In this document: one piece after another, positions 61,028 to 64,000 of the stretch | Numbering within the stretch: the first letter of the stretch is position 1 | Layout: each line of letters starts with the position of its first letter | From: Leclercia adecarboxylata | GTDB lineage: Bacteria > Pseudomonadota > Gammaproteobacteria > Enterobacterales > Enterobacteriaceae | DNA length: 64,000 bases | Direction of reading: 5' to 3' | NCBI RefSeq assembly: GCF_006874705.1 | Contig: NZ_CP035382.1 | Span: forward strand, 4,464,001 to 4,528,000 | Program-made: the position numbers and the translations under genes | The notes under the pieces: generated by a model | Databases searched by the model: none | What the model saw: the letters and a program-made list of their open reading frames with translations, nothing else | Told to the model about the DNA's origin: nothing

Positions 61028-61054
61028 ACGCCGTCTGGTTTTGCCAGACGGCGT
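61028..61054 (+). terminator. Hairpin at the end of the trp operon
   Basis: A perfect 11-bp stem ACGCCGTCTGG/CCAGACGGCGT with a TTTTG loop starts 5 bp after the trpA stop. No U-run follows (CCTGCG), so termination may be partly Rho-dependent, as for the E. coli trp t' site. Confidence 0.65.
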
Positions 61055-61178
61055 CCTGCGTAAATTGATCCCTTCGAGCTTTAGTGCATTTAACGCTGGT
61101 CAAATGTGTTTCCCGGCGTATTATCCCCCCGTCCTGTAGTTCTTCCTTCTTAAACCTTCTGAGTTCAGAGGCTTATCT

Positions 61179-62390
61179 ATGTCGTGGCAACACTTTAAAC
61201 AGGCTTATTTAATTAAGTTCTGGTCTCCCGTTCCTGCGGTTATTGCAGCAGGTATTCTCTCCACCTACTATTTCGGCATCACCGGCACCTTCTGGGCCGT
61301 GACCGGCGAATTCACCCGCTGGGGCGGTCAGCTCCTGCAGCTGGCGGGGGTTCACACCGAAGAGTGGGGCTACTTTAAACTGATTCACCTTGAAGGGACC
61401 CCGCTCACCCGTATCGACGGCATGATGATCATTGGCATGTTCGGGGGCTGTTTTGCCGCGGCGCTGTGGGCCAATAACGTGAAACTGCGCATGCCGCAGA
61501 GCCGGATCCGCATCGCCCAGGCGGTTGTCGGGGGTATCATCGCCGGGTTTGGCGCGCGACTGGCGATGGGCTGTAATCTGGCTGCCTTTTTCACCGGCAT
61601 TCCGCAGTTCTCACTCCACGCCTGGTTCTTTGCCCTGGCCACCGCCATGGGCTCGTACTTTGGCGCACGCTTTACGCTGCTGCCCCTGTTCCGTATTCCG
61701 ATCAAAATGCAAAAGGTAAGTTCCGCTTCGCCGCTGACGCAGAAGCCGGATCAGGCCCGCCGCCGCTTTCGCCTCGGAATGCTGGTCTTCTTCGGCATGC
61801 TGGCCTGGGCGCTCTGTACCGCGCTGGATCAGCCCAAACTCGGGCTGGCGATGCTGTTCGGCGTCGGCTTTGGCCTGCTGATTGAGCGGGCACAGATCTG
61901 TTTTACCTCGGCATTTCGCGACATGTGGATAACCGGACGCACGATGATGGCAAAAGCGATCATCGCCGGGATGGCGGTAAGCGCCATCGGCATTTTCAGC
62001 TACGTCCAGCTGGGCGTGGCGCCCAAAATCATGTGGGCAGGCCCGAACGCTATTATCGGCGGGCTGCTGTTTGGCTTCGGTATCGTGCTGGCGGGCGGCT
62101 GCGAAACGGGCTGGATGTACCGCGCGGTGGAAGGCCAGGTCCACTACTGGTGGGTCGGTCTGGGTAACGTGCTGGGCTCCACCCTGCTGGCTTACTACTG
62201 GGATGATTTTGCGCCAGCGCTGGCGACCAACTGGGACAAGGTCAATCTTCTCAACACCTTTGGTCCGCTCGGCGGGTTGCTGGTGACCTATCTGATGCTG
62301 TTAATCGCCTTTTTACTGGTACTGGCGCAGGAGAAACGCTTCTTCCGTCGCGCTGCCGTGAAAACTGAATTACGTGAGGAAGCCGCATGA
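61179..62390 (+). CDS. yedE: YeeE/YedE-family membrane protein YedE (sulfur/selenium compound transport)
   Basis: This is a 403-residue polytopic membrane protein, orthologous to E. coli YedE (401). Members of this family take up thiosulfate or selenium compounds; with yedF it is linked to selenium metabolism. It has about nine to ten transmembrane helices and conserved cysteine-containing loops (AMGCNLAAFFTGIP, AQICFTSAFRD, GGCETGWMYRA). AGGCTTATCT precedes the ATG. Its stop overlaps the yedF ATG (ATGA). In E. coli yedEF lie near the flagellar genes, so the position after trpA is different here. Confidence 0.93.
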   Translation: MSWQHFKQAYLIKFWSPVPAVIAAGILSTYYFGITGTFWAVTGEFTRWGGQLLQLAGVHTEEWGYFKLIHLEGTPLTRIDGMMIIGMFGGCFAAALWANNVKLRMPQSRIRIAQAVVGGIIAGFGARLAMGCNLAAFFTGIPQFSLHAWFFALATAMGSYFGARFTLLPLFRIPIKMQKVSSASPLTQKPDQARRRFRLGMLVFFGMLAWALCTALDQPKLGLAMLFGVGFGLLIERAQICFTSAFRDMWITGRTMMAKAIIAGMAVSAIGIFSYVQLGVAPKIMWAGPNAIIGGLLFGFGIVLAGGCETGWMYRAVEGQVHYWWVGLGNVLGSTLLAYYWDDFAPALATNWDKVNLLNTFGPLGGLLVTYLMLLIAFLLVLAQEKRFFRRAAVKTELREEAA

Positions 62391-62620
62391 AAGAGATCGT
62401 TCCCGATTACCGCCTCGATATGGTAGGTGAGCCTTGCCCCTACCCGGCTGTCGCTACCCTTGAAGCGATGCCGCAGCTAAAAAAAGGCGAGATCCTCGAG
62501 GTGGTGAGCGACTGTCCGCAATCCATCAACAATATTCCACTGGATGCCAAAAACCACGGTTATACGGTGCTGGATATTCAACAGGATGGGCCGACCATCC
62601 GTTATTTGATTCAAAAATAA
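62387..62620 (+). CDS. yedF: TusA-family sulfurtransferase-like protein YedF
   Basis: This is a 77-residue protein, the same length as E. coli YedF. It carries the SirA/TusA fold with the conserved Cys-Pro-x-Pro motif (GEPCPYPAVATL) whose cysteine can bind persulfide or selenium. The C-terminal half (SDCPQSINNIP) has a second cysteine. It probably accepts or hands on sulfur or selenium moved by YedE, with which it is coupled by a 4-bp overlap. Confidence 0.94.
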   Translation: MKEIVPDYRLDMVGEPCPYPAVATLEAMPQLKKGEILEVVSDCPQSINNIPLDAKNHGYTVLDIQQDGPTIRYLIQK

Positions 62621-62621
62621 T

Positions 62622-62652
62622 AAGGGGGTGGCGACAGGCCACCCCTTTTTTT
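62622..62652 (+). terminator. Terminator of yedEF
   Basis: A GGGGTGGC/GCCACCCC stem with a 5-nt loop is followed by seven T, directly after the yedF stop. Confidence 0.92.
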
Positions 62653-62726
62653 AAGTATTAATCCCATTTTCTTCAGGATATCCCCAAGGAGTCTATGCTT
62701 TACATTGACTACAAAAGGAGAACGTT

Positions 62727-62999
62727 ATGTCAGACCAAAATCTTGATAATGATGCACAATATGCAGGTGAAAAAGCGAAGAACAAACTGGATGAATTCGC
62801 CGGTGCTGCACAGCAGCAGTTTGGCGAGGCCGTTGATTCGCCAAAACATCAGTTGAAGGGTGCCGGGCGTAAATATGCTGCTCAGGCCAGTGACGTTGTT
62901 ACTGACGTTACCGACGCGGTTAAAAATAATCCCCTTACCGGCCTCATTGCCGCAGGTGCGGTGGGTATTGTCCTCGGCCTGTTGCTGGGTCGTAAATAA
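62727..62999 (+). CDS. Small membrane-associated protein with CsbD-like and DUF883/glycine-zipper parts
   Basis: This 90-residue protein has a hydrophilic helical N-terminal part (about 1-58) that resembles CsbD-type stress proteins, with alternating Lys/Asp/Gln/Gly segments such as KNKLDEFAGAAQQQFG and HQLKGAGRKYA. The C-terminal segment (about 67-90, NPLTGLIAAGAVGIVLGLLLGRK) has the glycine-zipper and basic tail typical of ElaB/YqjD (DUF883) proteins, which tether ribosomes to the inner membrane in stationary phase. AAGGAG precedes the ATG by 6 nt. The precise function is unknown. Confidence 0.78.
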   Translation: MSDQNLDNDAQYAGEKAKNKLDEFAGAAQQQFGEAVDSPKHQLKGAGRKYAAQASDVVTDVTDAVKNNPLTGLIAAGAVGIVLGLLLGRK

Positions 63000-63004
63000 A
63001 TAAT

Positions 63005-63024
63005 GAAGGCCCTGCGGGGCCTTC
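63005..63024. terminator. Bidirectional terminator between the glycine-zipper gene and ompW
   Basis: GAAGGCCC/GGGCCTTC form a perfect 8-bp stem with a 4-nt loop between the two convergent stops. The tail is T-rich on the + strand (TTCTCTTC). Confidence 0.78.
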
Positions 63025-63030
63025 TTCTCT

Positions 63031-63663
63031 TCAGAAACGATATCCCGCCGAGAACATGAACACCCACGGGTCCAGACGGGTGCTGATATTCTGCTGCTGA
63101 TCGCCCGCCTTAAAGCGCACTTCGGTGTCAATGTCCATATACCAGACCGACATGTTAATCAGCCAGTCGCGGTTGATGAGGTAATCCAACCCTACCTGCC
63201 CCGCCGCGCCCCATGAGTCTTTCAGGCTCAGGTCGGAAAGGCCCGCCGCTTTACCCGTGTCGTTAAACTTCTCATCAAAGAAGGTGGTGTAGTTAACCCC
63301 GGCGCCAACATAGGGGCGAACCTTACTACCGGCATCGCCGAAATACCACTGGGCCATCAGGGTGGGCGGCAGGTGGTGAACCGTGGCGATATTCCCGGTT
63401 GGGCCTGTACCTACCTTGTGGCGAAACGGCGTCGCCGCCAGCAGTTCAACGCCGACGTTGTTGGTAGCCATCCAGGTAAAGGTCATCCCAGCCTGGGTAT
63501 TGTTACTGACGTTAAAGCCGCCCAAACCCAGAACATTGTCCGAGCCTTCCGTCGGACGTACCGTGGCGGACCCCAGGCGGAAAAAGAACTCGCCTGCTTC
63601 GTGGGCAACTGCGCCGCCGGATAAACTGCTCAGAATCAGTGCTGCCACTGCTGCTTTTTTCAT
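63031..63663 (-). CDS. ompW: Outer-membrane protein OmpW
   Basis: OmpW is an eight-stranded outer-membrane beta-barrel with a hydrophobic channel; it responds to oxygen and osmolarity and is a colicin S4 receptor. The 210-residue product (E. coli 212) has a signal peptide (about 1-20, ending GGAVA before HEAGEFF). Barrel motifs include ELLAATPFRHKVG, VHHLPPTLMAQWYFG and LSDLSLKDSWGAAG, and the C-terminal phenylalanine (SAGYRF) is needed for insertion by the BAM complex. I chose MKKAAV with GAGGGA 6 nt upstream; an ATG two codons earlier is too close to it. Confidence 0.96.
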   Translation of the reverse strand: MKKAAVAALILSSLSGGAVAHEAGEFFFRLGSATVRPTEGSDNVLGLGGFNVSNNTQAGMTFTWMATNNVGVELLAATPFRHKVGTGPTGNIATVHHLPPTLMAQWYFGDAGSKVRPYVGAGVNYTTFFDEKFNDTGKAAGLSDLSLKDSWGAAGQVGLDYLINRDWLINMSVWYMDIDTEVRFKAGDQQQNISTRLDPWVFMFSAGYRF

Positions 63664-64000
63664 ATCCATTCCCTCGTTATGGTTTTATTGGAGAACGGAA
63701 TATACCCATAAATGATTACTAAGTGATCTCACTCAGATCACATTAGATTCAGTGATTTAACATTCATTGATCTAAATTAATTTTTTCAACTTCTGGCAAA
63801 AATTGGTAGTTAGTGCCTGGATCAATTTTGTCGTTTCAGGCGAATAAAGCGCAGCGTGATATCAACCGCGCAAAATTAGAGCGACGCATTACGGGCGCTT
63901 TACAAAGATATGCTTTTCCATACAAGCCTTGATACTGCCACCGGGCAGTTATCCAGGGTACAATTGCCCGCTAATTAACACCTGCAATACTCAAGGAGAG
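63664..64000. promoter_or_regulatory. Divergent control region of ompW and the next gene (yciC by synteny)
   Basis: This 337-bp non-coding stretch lies at the right edge. TTGATCTAAATTAA at 63767-63780 matches the FNR box (TTGAT-N4-ATCAA) at nine of ten positions; ompW is FNR-activated in E. coli. A perfect repeat GTGATCT-N5-AGATCAC (63723-63741) lies nearer ompW. The window ends in AAGGAGAG, a strong Shine-Dalgarno for a + strand gene just outside; E. coli has yciC divergent from ompW at this place. Confidence 0.6.

Overview
The window is chromosomal DNA of a member of the Enterobacteriaceae, close to Enterobacter/Lelliottia/Cronobacter. Nearly every gene has an obvious Escherichia coli orthologue of near-identical length. 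The backbone runs in the order of the E. coli 28-30 min region (mppA-mpaA-ycjG-tpx-tyrR-ycjFX-psp-sap-fabI-yciW-rnb-pdeR-yciZ-yciT-osmB-yciH-pyrF-lapBA-pgpB-ribA-acnA-cysB-topA-yciN-sohB-yciK-btuR-rluB-yciO-rnm-trp-ompW). The genus call is an inference; no rRNA or tRNA gene is present to test it.

Layout. (1) 1-4.8 kb, minus strand: the 5' end of a type VI secretion (T6SS) operon, tssB-tssC-tssK-tssL followed by a membrane protein that runs off the left edge. (2) 5.1-8.6 kb: murein tripeptide recycling genes mppA, mpaA and ycjG. (3) 8.7-13.5 kb: tpx, then an accessory insertion of a XylR-like AraC regulator divergent from a large exported protein with two tandem DUF1593 (nucleoside-hydrolase-like) units. 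(4) 13.5-20.5 kb: tyrR with its TyrR box, ycjFX and the phage-shock operon pspABCD with its sigma-54 promoter and divergent activator pspF. (5) 20.5-29.9 kb: sapABCDF, fabI, yciW and rnb. (6) 30.2-33.2 kb: pdeR (an RpfR-type PAS-GGDEF-EAL receptor) convergent with rpfF, a DSF-type fatty-acid signal synthase absent from this locus in E. coli. The rpfF leader contains an inverted repeat covering the ribosome-binding site and the A of the start codon. (7) 33.3-51.1 kb: housekeeping genes from yciZ to rluB, including the small genes ymiC, yciX and ymiA. (8) 51.4-52.5 kb: an AT-rich island where E. coli has yciQ. It holds a short Hcp-like gene, a two-TM candidate immunity gene and a Tlde1-like (DUF2778) peptidoglycan effector gene broken by one in-frame TAG. 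(9) 52.7-61.1 kb: yciO, rnm and the complete trp regulon (promoter/operator, trpL, attenuator, trpEDCBA). (10) 61.2-64.0 kb: yedEF (selenium/sulfur metabolism), a small glycine-zipper protein, ompW, and the divergent ompW control region ending in a Shine-Dalgarno sequence for a gene beyond the window (yciC by synteny).

Connections. The T6SS operon on the left and the effector/immunity/Hcp remnant at 52 kb are probably parts of the same interbacterial antagonism repertoire. RpfF makes, and RpfR (PdeR) senses, a diffusible fatty-acid signal that sets c-di-GMP levels. Most of the rest is conserved core metabolism and stress physiology. I found no tRNA, rRNA, CRISPR array or insertion sequence.
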